The notes: a model not told the origin generated them from the letters alone. 64,000 nucleotides of DNA from Utricularia gibba (GCA_002189035.1 NEEC01000012.1:806001-870000), one strand, 5' to 3'; counted from the first letter of the stretch, positions 38,458-51,540 are shown. Translations and numbers: made by a program.

Positions 38458-40561
38458 CATCGACTGAAATTATCAAATGAGTGTGTTATTAGGTATGTAT
38501 ACATGGTCCAAGTGCTCAAAAGTAATTGTGCAATGTGACTTCGTCTTCCTTGTATTTGCATTGGATTACAATGTCTGAATTTCATAATGCAATTTTATAT
38601 AAGAAATCTGAAAGTTTCTTGATTGATTTCTCTCATGTGTCACACACATTTTTAAAGAACTTACTCATTTCATATCATGCATTTTTATATGGTACTTTGT
38701 AATCAATTCTAATAAACATAGTTGCAATAATTGTTGATATTTTGGTCCTAATGTTTATTTAAAATAAGGCTTAGAAAATTTTAGAGATATAGTTGTAATT
38801 AATGTTTCTATGATAAAAGAATCCTGCTCATAGTCGCTTACATTTGTAAAGCTTATGGAGTTTTGAGATCTTCCTTTTTCTCAAACGTTTTATAATATGC
38901 TGCATGAATCCATTTTCCCAAACGTTTATAACGTTTATAATTGAATGTCTCATTGTTTGCAATGCATATCAAAGACTCTAAGCTTAGTGTCATTGATAAT
39001 GAACTCATTTCCAATTTTAATTGAAAATTCTCTAACTTATCTTCAAAAAATTTCTTTGTTTTCAAAAAGATCACCTTCCTTGAATCTTAAATCATATTGA
39101 TTTATATATATTTCATGATTACTCATTCTTACTTTTGTATAGTGTAAACCTATATTTGAAACTCATTTATTATCATTCTATAAGTCACAATTTGAATTTC
39201 CTTCAAGCACATCTTCCTTGTCTTATGAATTTTGAGGAGTATGATAAATGTTGGGTAGCTAGTTTTCATTATCAAATTCCAAAAATGAATAATATTTTGA
39301 ATTGACAATGCATATATTCATCTATAATAAAGTGTAGTAACATGAAATTCAAAAAATATATATAATTTCAAAATTTACAAAAAATAGTCATTACCATTGT
39401 CTCAAATTTGTATAAGAGGTTATTTAAGAGAAACATTTCTCATATTCAAGAAATAAATCTAAGGGCACAATAACATAATTCGGTTCATGGAGATAATGAA
39501 GTGGTTCAATGTCTCCAAATTTAAATACCTTTTCTCTCCAAACAAAAACTTGTATTCGAAAAATCTGAAAGCTGTAAAAACAAAAAGATATGCTGAAATT
39601 GATTTGCAAGAAAAGTTAAATTGGGTAAGTTATGAAGAAATAACTTAAAAAATATATATATGAGGGTTTTTTTGATACAATATATATAAAATGAAATTTG
39701 GATAAACTATTTCCTTACAAAGTGAGTGAATGGACGGATGGATCTTCAAAGATATCTTAAAATGCCAATTCCATCAAAATATCAATTGTAAGATATAGAA
39801 GATGATGAAGGGATCTTCGAAAATATCTCAAAATGTTATTAATATTATGAGTTTTGCTATCGACTTAGCTTATGTATGTCAGTGTTACCAGTTACTTTGC
39901 AAGTGTGACATGTCTTAAAATTCCATTTTCGTATTTGACTCCTAAGTATGTTGTGTATATATTTTTATGTATTTATATTGCTTGTGAACAAGGAATTTCT
40001 CTAAAATTACCTATTTTTTCATTGTGAGCTTATATAACAAAGTAAATGATTCACCAAATTATGTGATAAATGTTAACTTTACAATCAAATTAGTGAAAGG
40101 TCTAAGAAGTTGCTATGATAGTTGATATATAAGTTTTGAATGTCTTTTTCTCCTTGAAGACTTCCTAAAGGATTTCCCATACACACTTTAAAATTCTCAT
40201 CTTATTTAAAATCTATAAGGTATTTCATATATTAAGCAATTTTTATACTATTTCATTTTAATTATTTTGATTTTATTGTTATAATTCAATTATATTTGTT
40301 GTTATGTCTTGAGATGTTATAAAATAACGTTATTATTAAATACATTGCATTGTTTAAAGGGAAAAAGTCATGGACTTCAATCCAACCATCTATTATTAAA
40401 ATATGGTCTATAGCCAAATTTTGGTAAGGATAAAAAAAGATTACTAAAAAAGTGATATTGCGAATGAACAAATTAGAAGTGATGTTGATAATTAACTTGC
40501 AGATGTGGCATTTGAAAATGAAATAACGAATTTCACAATTAAAAATGAGGCATTGAATCTT
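38458..40561. other. AT-rich spacer
   Basis: AT-rich sequence with scattered short ORFs on the minus strand (for example 38853-39074). None matches a family I recognise. Confidence 0.4.
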
Positions 40562-42365
40562 GTATCTGAAAAGCAAATAGGCGGCTGATATCTGAAAAGC
40601 GAGATCGCACAGCAGGCGTAAAAGTAGTCGACACCCGCAGAAGTGGGGATTCGGCCAGATCGATCTCTTCGATAAATAGAAGGAACAATAACGAAAGGAG
40701 GGTTGGACCATAAGAACTCTCTGATAAATGGTATTTTCCTAATATCGTTGTAAATAAAAATAGAAAATCCGTATCAAATAAATTTATAATCCCTAATCTA
40801 CACAAAATACAAATTTAGACAACTTGTATAGTGGATGTCGGGGTCGATCACGAAGAGCTTGTGCTTGCTAAGTGTTTTAGTACATGCATAATTTCGGATA
40901 ACAGTAGATCTTAGTCTAAGCTCGGACTAACAATGGTAAACAAGTTCAGTGAACAAGGTAGGTAAGCAATATCAGGTTTCTACGCTAAGGTAATAGGTAC
41001 TGGTTTTGACTCAGATTAATACAAGGACGCCTTAAGGGTCTGAGGGTGGTGTTATGCTAAGCTTCCTAACTCAATTTATTATCTTCCTACACTCACAACT
41101 TCAAATAATCTAAGTCTACCCAGATCATTCATCATATTTTTGGCTTAAACTAGTCCCCAATATCATAACCCACATTGCAATTAGGTCTACCTGCATGCAA
41201 GGCATATAGAACTAGGTGTACCCGGTTCTATTGGTTCTACCCTAGACTAACACCGGCTGCTCCCATCTTGGTTTGTTGGTCTATTTCTAAACCAATCATC
41301 TAAGTTGTGAAACTACTTGTTTCCCTCCTTAGGTCTACCCATGGTTTGTTAGAAACAAGAGTTAAGGAATACATGTAAATTTCATCTACAACCCTAAGCA
41401 CACACCACACCACTTCACCTTAAGGCATCCCTAAGACTCTAGCCACTCATGCTTTGAAGGTAAAATGGAATGACATTAATATAAAGAAACGAAAATGTCA
41501 AGAACATTGTGCAGAAGTTGGGTGCAAAAGCTAAAAACATCAAGAAACTAAAATAAAGCAGTAAGTATTCTGGTTTCCATCAGCTACTGTTCCTCGGCTG
41601 GAACAGTAGCGCTGAATTGGGTCTTGATCTTCTTCCTTCACGTTGGAGGTTCTTCTCCAGAAAAATCCCTTTTCTTCTTCCTTCTCCTTTCATGTTCTTT
41701 GTGTTTTTGTTGGGATTGGGGGAGAAACCCCCTCGTGTGTGCCCCCTGAAAATTCTGGGGTGCTCTCCCTTTTTGCGACTCTCTCTCCTCATCTTTTCTC
41801 TCGTCTCCCACTGTTCAAGGCAAGTACATTCTCTGACAGATCTGCTGCTCCAGGCCCTGACTTGCAGACTGCCACCATGACAGTGTACTCATTGCCCCCT
41901 GCACCTTGGTGACTTGCACAAAATCCAGATTTTTCCTTGATTCTTGGGTTGCTGTTAGACATGGGGTGGGCTAAATTAAAGGATAAAGCCCACTAATTAC
42001 ACTAAAAATCACATTTTCCTAAATTACATAAAAACACTTAAAATTATAAAATAAACACTTAAAACATAATTTAAAATTTATAATTTTGCATATTCTAAAA
42101 CATGAAAATTTGTGTGTTATCACTCTCCAACTTGTATCATCTTCTTCGCCACCTCCGTCTAGTAGAAATCTTCTCCAGCAAGCGCCGAGAGCTCCATGGT
42201 TTTTCCTCCTTCAGATGGTTTCCACATAAAAAATCTCCCCTATCCCTTTTCCCGCTGATCAAACTAAACATAATCGTGAAAAACGTAATAAGGTGCGGAA
42301 TTTCCCAGCCGTAGCTTTAACCCATAAATCGGTCCCATCACGAACAACGATATTTATCCTCAACA
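40562..42365 (+). repeat. 5' LTR of Tat-2, in two parts
   Basis: The parts 40562-40721 and 42123-42365 align with the 3' LTR at 45306-45689, with an extra internal gap near 40570. The LTR ends CATCCTCAACA-like, four bases before the primer site. The 5' portion of the LTR is missing. Confidence 0.85.
40722..42122 (-). repeat. Solo LTR (Athila-like, 1401 bp) inside the Tat-2 5' LTR
   Basis: It starts TGATAAATGG, ends TGTGTTATCA and is flanked by a perfect duplication CTCTC (40717-40721 and 42123-42127). The empty site AAGAACTCTCCAACTTG survives in the other Tat-2 LTR at about 45439. The minus-strand reading matches the Athila-like element at 51541-56451, including the GATCGACCCC region and the terminal CAACGATATTAGGAA. 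Plus-strand ORFs at 41617-41912 lie inside it and are not genes. Confidence 0.93.
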
Positions 42366-42369
42366 TTTT

Positions 42370-42387
42370 TGACGCCCACCGTGGGGC
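42370..42387 (+). promoter_or_regulatory. Primer binding site of Tat-2
   Basis: TGACGCCCACCGTGGGGC follows the LTR. It equals the Tat-1 site except for A instead of G at the third base. Confidence 0.8.
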
Positions 42388-42441
42388 TGATCTACAACCC
42401 CACTCGAGAAATCCACAAGAGCCATTCACTAAGTGTTGATC

Positions 42442-43682
42442 ATGGCGGAAAATAGCACAGCCACCAACCCGGCCCATGACGGAAGCACTGATGCACAAGA
42501 CCTTGGTCTTATTATCACCAGCAGGGAACAACTGAAGCCCCTACTAACCGAAACCGCACCACGAGCGGAGAAGCAACCCCTGATTCCGGAATACGCCCCG
42601 AACACAGAGACTGAGTCCGAAACTGAGGAGGAGATACTACTAAGGAAAAAGGCGCAACCAAGTCATTTATGAGCCCGGAACGGATAGGGAAAACGCGACT
42701 CATGAAATCTTAGAAAAAAGGGTAGAAGAACTGAAGAGAGAATTGGATCAGATCTGTGAAAGACGAAAGCTTATCGCTGCGCGAACGCTACTGAGAGAGA
42801 AAGAGAGTAGGGGCTTTAGGGACGCCTTCGACCAGAATATTTGCACTAGAAGAGGAGACGTTCTCGCCGACATTGATCTAGCCTTGAAGAATAGTGTTGA
42901 AGGAGTGGCGAGAACCCCAGCACTTCGCTTCGATCCCTTCTCGGATGAATTAATCCGAGAAGAGCCAGAAAGGGGATTCAGAGTCCCCGATGGACTGCCC
43001 ACATACGATGGAAAAGGAGACCCCATATCTCGTGACTGATTTCAACTTGAGGATGGCCACGGTCCGGCATTCGAAATCCATGAAGTGTAAGCTATTTGCT
43101 TGCTCGCTCCAAAAGGGAGCCAAGATCTGGTTCAAGCAGTTAGAACCATGCAACGTGGGATCCTATCGGGAGTTGGTGCTACTCTTCACTACCCAATATG
43201 TTGTCAACATCGAAGCCCCACCATCAAGGGCAGCATTGTATTCTATTCGGTATGATCACAGAAGAGAAAGCTTGAGGAAATTCATCGACCGATTCAACTG
43301 CCTGGCGCAGGACGTCCAGTTAGACTTGAAGGAAAGGGTGGAAATAATGAAGCGGACCTTAGGAACGTCGAAATTGGGACAGAGTCTATCAAAGTCCCCA
43401 CCAAAGAATCTCGGAGAATTGCTAAGGAAAATCATGAAGTACATCCGAGTTGACGACGACCTCAGAGCCGAGATGAAAAGCCGCGTGGAGATGCATCTAA
43501 TCCCGCAACCAGAGACCCGACCTACCCGGGGCCCCAAGCCGAATAAGCACCGTGAAGTATATCAGGTGGAACCAACCAGAATAGATGCCTACTGTGAGAT
43601 ACACAAGACCACTGGGCATGACACTACCAACTGCCGAGTAATGAAAAGGATGATCGAGCAATATCATGTTGGTGGGGGATAA
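42442..43682 (+). pseudogene. Tat-2 gag
   Basis: It begins MAENSTATNPAHDG, as in Tat-1, with a short deletion after KPLLTE and frame changes near 42650 and 43010. The downstream ORF (42990-43682) is the better-preserved gag C-terminus: MKCKLFACSLQKGAKIWFKQ, FIDRFNCLAQDVQLDLKERV and the knuckle YCEIHKTTGHDTTNC. It lacks the stop found in Tat-1 after FACSL. Confidence 0.85.
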
Positions 43683-43798
43683 ACAACCCGACACGGGACC
43701 CTGCACTGATGACAGACTAGAAAAGAGGACGCAACGAACGAACGTGGAACGAGGGTGGCCGATATCTGTCGATATCGCCCGTTGCAATCAGCGCAGTC

Positions 43799-45220
43799 TT
43801 GATGACCATCTCGGTAGATAAACACTTGCCGGTGTATTATGTGAGCAATGTTCTATTACCGGCTGAAACCCGATATACGGTGACAGAAAAATTCATCTTC
43901 GCACTGAAGATGGCGGCCACCAAGTTGAGGTCATATTTCCAAGATCGCCAAATCGTGGTGTTCACAACTCAGCCTCTGAAGAATATCCTGTCTCGACCAG
44001 AGATTTCCGGAAGGGTTGCCAAATGGGCGGTCGAATTGAGTACGATGGATATTGAGTTTAAGTCGAGAACAACAATCAAGGCCCAACCTCTTGCCGATTT
44101 TGTTGTCGAAATGACCAGACCTATTGACCGTTTCGTAGAGACTAACGACCGATGGACAATGTACAACGACAGCTCCACATACAACGGGGCCGATGGAGGA
44201 ATCGATATCCGAACTCGGGACGGAGAACATATCTATATCATGGTGAAGTTCCTATTCACTGCCTCTAACAATGTAGCCGAATATGAGGCCTTGGTCGAAG
44301 GAATGAAAATTGCTAGGGAGCTTGGTGTTGCAGAGCTCGACTTTTATACGGACTCACGGCTAGTACAAGGACAATATTCGGGTGAATATGAAACCGATAA
44401 CCCCCTGATGGCTCTGTAATATGCTAAGGTGAAGGAGTTAGCAAGGACCTTCAAGGAGTGCACTTTGTCTCATGTCGCACGCGAGGGAAATGGATCCGCG
44501 GACAGCCTCACCCGATTTGCAGCGGGTTTTCCGGGATTAAAGGAAGGGAATGTGACGATCCGATTGCGGGATCAGCCTTCGGTAACTTTGCGGGTGGTGA
44601 ATCATATTACTCAATGATTGGGAAACGACATCTCTCCGCAGCTGGGCCTCCTTGAAGATTGGACATCGCCCTACATCCGATACCTGCAAAACGGAGAAAA
44701 GCCACCCGGTAAAGCGGAAGCCCGACAGCTAGAGATTAAGGCAAGGAGATATACATTGATAAACGGAATTCTCTACCGAAGATCATTAGATGGAGCCTAT
44801 TGAGGTGTATCGGGACAAAGCACTCTCAAGAACTTATGACTGATCTGCATGAATAGGAATGCGGCAGCCACGTCGGGATACGATCCTTGTGCAGGAAAGC
44901 TTTGAGAACCGGATATTATTGGGCAACTATGAAGCGGGATATTAGCGAAATGGTGAAGAAGTACAAAGTATGCCAAGACCATGCAAGTATACCAAGAAAA
45001 CCTATAAATGACCTGACCTCTCTTCCATTCTCATGCCCGTTCGATCGATGGGGAGTGGATATTATGGGGCCGTTTCCCCAAACTTCAGGCCAAAGGAAAT
45101 TTGTCATCGTGGGAGTCGAATATTTCTCAAAATGGGTAGAGGTTGAAGCCGTGGCAAAAATATCAGAGGAGACCGTTATTCGATTTCTGTGGAGAAATAT
45201 CTTCATCCAGTTCGGGATAA
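43799..45220 (+). pseudogene. Tat-2 RNase H domains and partial integrase
   Basis: The frame opens in the first RNase H (MTISVDKHLPVYYVSNVLL), continues through LSRPEISG, and into the second RNase H (YNDSSTYNGADGG, SNNVAEYEALVEGMKIA, FYTDSRLVQGQ). Here the first catalytic DG pair reads DS, so activity would be doubtful. The integrase part has HAS...CKVCQDH-type zinc residues and GVDIMGPFPQ, and stops after the FIQFGI segment near 45210, where a deletion joins it to the LTR. Stops occur at 44417, 44615 and 44801. Confidence 0.85.
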
Positions 45221-45229
45221 TGCTAGTCG

Positions 45230-45689
45230 GCATACCGATATCTATCATAAATCTAACAGATATGGTCGTATGACATAGTCTGAAAAGCGGCCGAATTACG
45301 GCAGAATAGGCGGCTGATATCTGAAAAGCGAGATTGCACAACAGGCGTAAAAGTAGCTGACACCCGCAAAAGTGGGGATTCGGCCAAATTGATCTCTTCG
45401 ATAAATAGAAGGAACGATAACGAAAGTAGGGTTGGACCTTAAGAACTCTCCAACTTGTATCATCTTCTTCGCCACCTCCGTCTAGTAGAAATCTTCTACG
45501 GCGAGCTCCGACAACTCCGTGGTTTTTCCGCCTTCCGATGGTTTCCACGTAAAAAATCTCCGCCTATCCCTTCTCCCGCTGATCAAACTAAACATAATCA
45601 TGAAAAACATAATAAGGTGCGGAATTTCTCGGCCGCACCTTTAACCCGTAAATCGGTCCCATCACGAACAACGATTTTCATCCTCAACA
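45230..45689 (+). repeat. 3' LTR of Tat-2, 5' truncated
   Basis: The match to the Tat-1 LTR starts in CGATATCTATCATAAATC and continues through AGTCTGAAAAGC and CGATAAATAGAAGG, ending CATCCTCAACA. About 120 bases of LTR 5' end are missing, removed with the rest of integrase. Confidence 0.85.
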
Positions 45690-46655
45690 TACCTTATAAT
45701 ATTTTTAAATATGATAATATTTATAATTAAAATATTTATAATACTTATATTAACAATATAATATTATAAAATTTATAATATTTCTTATCATTTTTTATTT
45801 TTTGTAAATAATAACATTATTATTGATTTTAATTCAAAAATGGAAAAAAATAATAATAGATTAGTGTCTTGCGACACAGTAAAAGTATGATACACACATA
45901 GTACATAGTTTTGGAATCAATCATTTTTTGAGTAATTGGTTTTAGAAATAACTATTTTTAGGTATAATGGTGTTCGCTTCAATTCCCGCTCCTGCTCTAA
46001 GTTCTGAACTGCCAGAAAGAAAAGTAAACCAATTCTTTGAATCCGTAGCGGGTTGAAAGTATAAGTAAAGCTTTTTAGTACATTTTGTGGCGCATCCTGG
46101 ATACGATAAAAATGTGACAAGGCGGACAGCAGAGTGGTCCTCTTTGCCAATTCTTTCTTTTTCTTGCAACCATTTCTCCAACTTGCAGCTTGCTGGTATT
46201 CGTTTGAAAAACATTAAGAAAAAAGTGAAAGGGCGTTTCATTTAGGTATCGAATGGTCGCTTTGTTTTGGTCCCCATTTCATTCCCCTTTCTCAGTCCCC
46301 TCCTCTGTTCACTGACGCTGATGCAACTGCTTTCAATATGGGGGTATGCTATTTACTCCAATTATCCTGTTTTTCAATTTGGATGCTTCATTGTTGAAAC
46401 CAAGAACGCAAAGAGAGTAAGAGACGAATGAAGCAGCAGCTCCATCTTTCTACAAAGAAATGTCTTTTTAAACTGTGCTCCCTCTCGGTCTTCCTTTACC
46501 TTTTGATGGGATGCATGTGAGAGAGGAGTGGATGAAAAGAGAGGAGGAGGCCTCTTTATGCACACAAAGCCTTCCTTCTTCTACTGCTCGTTCCTTTGCT
46601 ACTGCTACTATTCCACGAATAGTTAGCTTTTTGCCCCACCTTTGTGTCGCTCCAC
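45690..46655. other. Spacer and 3' flank of the minus-strand gene
   Basis: 45690-45960 is AT-rich. 45960-46655 is of normal composition and may include the 3' UTR or a further exon of the gene at 46656-47527. Another frame at 46660-46560 (minus) stays open with SSSSKGTSSRRRKAL, which could be an alternative C-terminus. Confidence 0.4.
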
Positions 46656-47527
46656 CTATCCCTTGTGGCAGCTAGCCAGCTGGAAGAGATGATGAATCCC
46701 CCTTCGCCATCTCTTTGCTGCTTTCGGCCTCATGCCTTTCTCCCCAATAATCCAACTCTGTTGGAGGTCAAACGGAGTGGTGTCTTTTGCTTTCTCCATA
46801 TCCCATTTGGCCGCACCATTACCTTCAAACTTGATTGTTATGAAGGAGTCTGCAGTTGCCACAAAGTCATTTTCTGTATGGATTAATCATGATTCAAGCT
46901 ACTGAGAAAAAGCAGAGGCGGAGCCACAGATGAAATTTCTAAAGGGCCCCTTTTTGTGCATCACTCCTCTCGAGGTATTATGTTACAGGCAAGGACAGCA
47001 CAGCAGCCGAGAAACAACTCATGAATAAGAAAAACAAAATAAGGATTTGTGTACGTCAAATTGTTTTTATAGACAAAAAAGTGCACTGCTCTACACACCA
47101 AAATCAACAGAACTCATTCCCATTGTTCTGCCCGGTGTTGTTGGTTTCTTTTAGATGAAAACGAGGAAGACTCCAGGCAGAGAGAAGCATAAAACAAGTT
47201 TGCAAAAAGAAAAATAATCAAGATCATAACTCTCACTCACTCGGCCTGATTCGCAGCAGAGAATGGAAAAATCATACCTTCTTGACTGGTAGATGATGAG
47301 CTGTAGTCATAAACCAGACGCTTGTGCTGCTCATTGTTGGGATTTTTCAGCGGAGTTGTGAGGGCAAAGATTCTGTGTAGAGCCTTTGCAGATTTGAAAC
47401 TGTGAGTTTTATGGAGCGATCGGTTTGAAGCTAAAGCCATAAGCCTGTCATTCAAACAGAGAGCACAAACACCGATCACCAGCTGTTCCGTATGGAAGCA
47501 GCACCATCTTGTTTCATCCCGATCCAT
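46656..47527 (-). CDS. Conserved small plant protein with N-terminal Cys/His cluster, two exons
   Basis: Exon 1 is 47527-47278 and exon 2 is 46849-46656, with GT-AG borders and in-phase joining, giving 147 residues. The start MDRDETRWCCFHTEQLVIGV is followed by CALCLNDRL, a short Cys/His cluster seen at the N-terminus of a family of uncharacterised plant proteins. Across the splice, SSTSQE joins DSFITIKFEGNGAAKWD, a second landmark that I associate with the same family, then KRWRRGIHHLFQLASCHKG. Homologues as I recall them extend further with a basic tail, so the TAG at 46656 may truncate the protein, or a later splice or frameshift may restore it. The function is unknown; a zinc-binding adaptor role is only inference. 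Confidence 0.65.
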
Positions 47528-49554
47528 GGGAATCGGAGTGGAAGGAAGGGAAATGGGGCAAGCTACAAGAATGCGAGAAGTGTGTCTAGTGCATGACACA
47601 GCACAGATCAAGGGAGCCCACAGGTCGGAAGTTGATGATAAGAAGAATCAGACGCTGGGTTTGGATGTGAAGGCTGTGTGCGCCTCCGCATCAAGGAGAG
47701 GGAGGAGTTTACCTAACCAAGTAATGAAGCCAGCTAGCTGCCACTGCTACTAAATACCCCCCGCATCGCATCCATTGACTTTGCCCCACATGTTCCATCA
47801 GATCTGCACGCCTCACTCCATCTCCATGCCGACGTCCAGAGCCCAACAGGAATGCAAATTTAAAATTTAAAATTTCAATCCCAACCAGGCCCAGTGGAGA
47901 TTGCAGAGGCCCAAAATGCTACTAAGCAGCCTACGTAGCATTGGACCTCCATCGGCCTTATTGGCTAACCAACTATGTTGCACCATTCCCTGCTATTCGT
48001 GGGAAGTCACGCATCCACCAGGTGTGTGTAAGTTGTGTCATTTTTAAGTTAATTGTTGTATTTGATAAATTAATTTTATTTTACTTATGATTGTATTAAT
48101 TTGTATTATATATATATAAATATATTAAAGTAATACACCTATCCTAAAAATTGGATTTCATAAAATCAAAGAATCTCGCAACCACATATCCAGAATCTCG
48201 CACCTCATACCCATTTTGGTGAAACCTAGCTAACCAAACTCCATTGTTTGCTCTTGCCTTGTTTAACCATAAGAAAACTAATGGGGTGGATCACTTGCGG
48301 CCCAAGAATTTGGTCCCCGCCGGCCGGCGTAGTAAATAAGTGCTGAAGGATGAAGTCAGATGATTGGTGTTGCTGAACTGCGGCTAAGTTAAGGGTTCAA
48401 GAAGGGGATTAGTGCCTTCTTCATTTTCACTAAACATATTAGTGATGCTGATCATAATCCGAGCAAATGAATTAGTTCTTTAATTACAAATAAATAATAA
48501 CGGTAACTTAAATAAAAATTCATTCTTCTTTACACTAAAAATGATATTATTAAATAAATATTGAATATTTTGATTTCATTAAAAAGAAAAATATAATTTC
48601 TTCTAATAAAAATTCATTTTTTTTAAAAAATGTTGTTTTCTTTAATACACATAAAAATTCCTTTATTCAATCCAAAAAACTTTTTTGGAACCAAAAAATA
48701 GCAAATACTTGGTTAAAGGAAAAATAAATAATTTCTTTACATAATGAATCCTTTAATAAAATAAAAGTTGTTTATTTACATAACAAATCAATCTCCTAAA
48801 GGCAAATCATTATAATTGGTAAAAAAAGAACATTTTTTAAGCAAACAATAAACAAATCATATCTTTGATTGATTTGTTTAAAATGATTATAAAAAATAAA
48901 ATCTTACATGAACTTTAATTCTATTCCTAAAATCCAAAGGTTTAGGTTTTAGAAAATTTTTAATTAAACTTTAAATCATTCCAAATCCTAAATCTAAATC
49001 CCAATGAATATCAAAATATAAAACAGTTCACAAAATCTAAATTAAAGAAAAAAAATCATTTTCACATATGAGCGTGGGTTACTCATAACTCACGCCCATA
49101 TATAATTCAATGGAGGGTCGCATACCGGTATAATTTAAGTGAAATATGTAAACTTAATGTACGTGTAAAATAATTTCACTTAAATTAATTATTTATATAA
49201 TATTATATATGTAATTAATTATTATATATAAAACTAAGATTATTTAACTAAAAAATACACAAAATAAGGCTATTATACTAATATCTATCATTACAAAACA
49301 GAAAGATAAACATACATTAAAAATAGTATAAAATAACACAAAACATACATATCACTCCTATACATATAATTTAATTATCAATGACCACATTCGAATAATC
49401 TTCCAAATGTATCCAAAACTGAATTCCTTGGATCCTTTGCAATAGGAAATCTAGTTGGATGCACTGGTTCAACAATAGGCTGATGCCTTATTTCTTGCAT
49501 AGATCAATGAGATGGAATTGTATTAGGCATTTTTCTTTTTTGTTGTATTTTCTC
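47528..49554. other. Promoter region and AT-rich spacer
   Basis: 47528-48030 is GC-richer and likely contains the promoter of the minus-strand gene. 48040-49554 is AT-rich. I see no gene. Confidence 0.4.
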
Positions 49555-50471
49555 TTATAATTGATTTTGTATCACTTATATTTGTACTTTTTAGAACTCA
49601 CTTTAATGGGTTTTGCATTCTTTTTATCTCACTTTTCTTATGTTTTTAAAAGAATTTTATATCTTTCACACCACTTTGATCTTTTTGGAAGGAAAGTGTG
49701 TTTTATATAAAGATCCAAACCCGAAGATCAAAGGAGTGGACGATCAAATAGTCAATTTAGGATTTAAAGTTGAGTCTAGTATATTTTGGATTCTTTTCTT
49801 TTCGTTTTTTATCCACTTTTGTTGTTTAGAGTCAAGCATGTGCGTGTGAGCGCTTGTGGCTAAGGATCTGCTGTGAAGTCTTGCTTGCGCAAGTTCTGCG
49901 CATGTGACTGTCTTACTTTGTTTTTCAGCATTTAATCTGAGGTTTGATTTTGTTTTTTGCAACATTTTCTTTACCAACATGATCTTTAGTACTATATAGC
50001 CCTAAAGGAGTATAGAAGATTCAAAGGTTGGCCTCAAACATTTAAGGAGAATGGTTCAATCGGACATCATTAGTAAGACACATTCTGTTTAATCTGTCTG
50101 CGAGGTGAGAGGTGTAGGGGTTAGATTTGGATGTGGGGAAAATATGGGTTATCACAAGAGGTGAAATGACTCTGATAGCGTGGTGGAATTCATAATTCCA
50201 TAAAACAAGGGACGGTGCTATAATGGTCACCGAATAGTACTACTTTAGAATAGCATCCCCAAAGTTTGTGCAAGCAGGTTAGTCTTCAAGATTTGCACAC
50301 ACGCAAAGACGAATTTTGAGTAAGATGGATCTTAGATCCAAAGCTACTTTTCTTATTGTTTTTAAAACCAAATATTTCTTTTGTTTCCAATCTTTTTAAG
50401 TTTTTGTTTGAAAAGAAAATTTCAATAACAATTCTCTATAGATACGATCTTATTTTATTATTTCAACGGTT
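49555..50471 (+). repeat. LTR fragment, family 1, copy C (inverted, deleted)
   Basis: It is the reverse orientation of copies A and B, starting TTATAATTGATTTTGTATCA. An internal deletion near 49704 joins GTGTGTTTTATAT directly to AAAGATCCAAAC, losing about 250 bases. The last about 35 bases are missing after TTATTTCAACGGTT. No target duplication remains. Confidence 0.8.
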
Positions 50472-50845
50472 ATATGAATTTTTCCTCTCTCAATGCGTTT
50501 CTCTTTTGGATAGTGTGTTATAGGAATTTTTTTTCGAAATTCATTATGTACTAAATTGAATGGTGATGGCCCCCATTGTCTCATATCGTGCAGTGGATTG
50601 AATAAATGTTGATATGTTTTAACCAGCTCCATATAATATAGCATTGGAGAACTATATTATTGGATTTGATATCGAATTCATTATAAACTTGAAATATTAT
50701 ATAAAAATAATTAAATATAGAATCTTATTTAAAAAAAATATAACTAACTAACCTATATTATATGAGAGTAAGAGATTATGTAAAATTGTCATTTATTGCA
50801 TATCCACCTTCCTTCTTTAACCTCTATAATATGAAAATGTTTATT

Positions 50846-51114
50846 TTAACAATTTTTATTCTTTGAATGCATTGTTACCTTCACAATCCCTTGATCACAA
50901 TTATAAACTTTGACACTTTGATGTGGTGGATAGCTTGCCCAATTTTGTCGTTTAGAATGAGGTGTTTTAGTAAGCACTTGATCACAAGTTTGCCATTCTC
51001 GAGCTTCTTGTAGGCAATTACGCCAATATATAACAATATGTAAAAAAACGATATGCATAGGAAACTATTAAAAATAATTTTTTTGAAACTATTTTTAAGA
51101 AAAAGATAGCTCAA
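50846..51114 (-). pseudogene. Possible retroelement RNase H fragment
   Basis: The minus strand has NCLQEAREWQTCDQVLTK and then WASYPPHQSVKVYNCDQGIV, which resembles the linker and start of the RNase H domain of plant LINE-type elements (a W..PP....K.N.D pattern). No other domain is adjacent. It may be chance. Confidence 0.25.
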
Positions 51115-51540
51115 TAATTAAAATGATTGACAAGTTTTATATTCAACGTAGCACTTTATTTAGCTACTCCACTTGATTTGCAATCAAAGTGTCATATCTA
51201 TTTTTTCAAAAATAAGTTCAAAAATTTGAATTATATATAGTTAGAATGTTTATAACCATTTAAATAAAAATCAAACCTGGCTCCTCTATCATACGTTAGA
51301 ATTCAACATTTTCTAGATATTCCATTGAAATAATTAAAAACTATTCATTAATATCTCATATTTCTTTATTTCTTCAATTGCTTTATGAATGAAATTCCTC
51401 CTTTTGTGGAACGGATCCAGCCCTCCTACACATTTATTCTTGAGTTTGGAAATTTTTTATGGAAATTAAATCTAATATGCCATATACAATATTGGTGGTA
51501 CCCAAGTGATGGTGCGAATTTAGAAAAGTCTCTTGTAGTT

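Larger units (their letters stand above)
40562..45689 (+). mobile_element. Second Tat-type element (Tat-2), truncated and internally deleted
   Basis: The order on the plus strand is a partial 5' LTR, primer site, gag, a deletion that removes protease and most of reverse transcriptase, the end of RT/RNase H, the second RNase H, half of integrase, then a 3' LTR lacking its beginning. Protein sequences closely match Tat-1, so both are one family. The 5' LTR is interrupted by an Athila-like solo LTR. No target duplication is left because the 5' end of the element is missing. Confidence 0.88.

Noticed and set aside
41617-41912. Plus-strand ORFs that look like short proteins
   Set aside because: They lie inside the solo LTR at 40722-42122, antisense to it.
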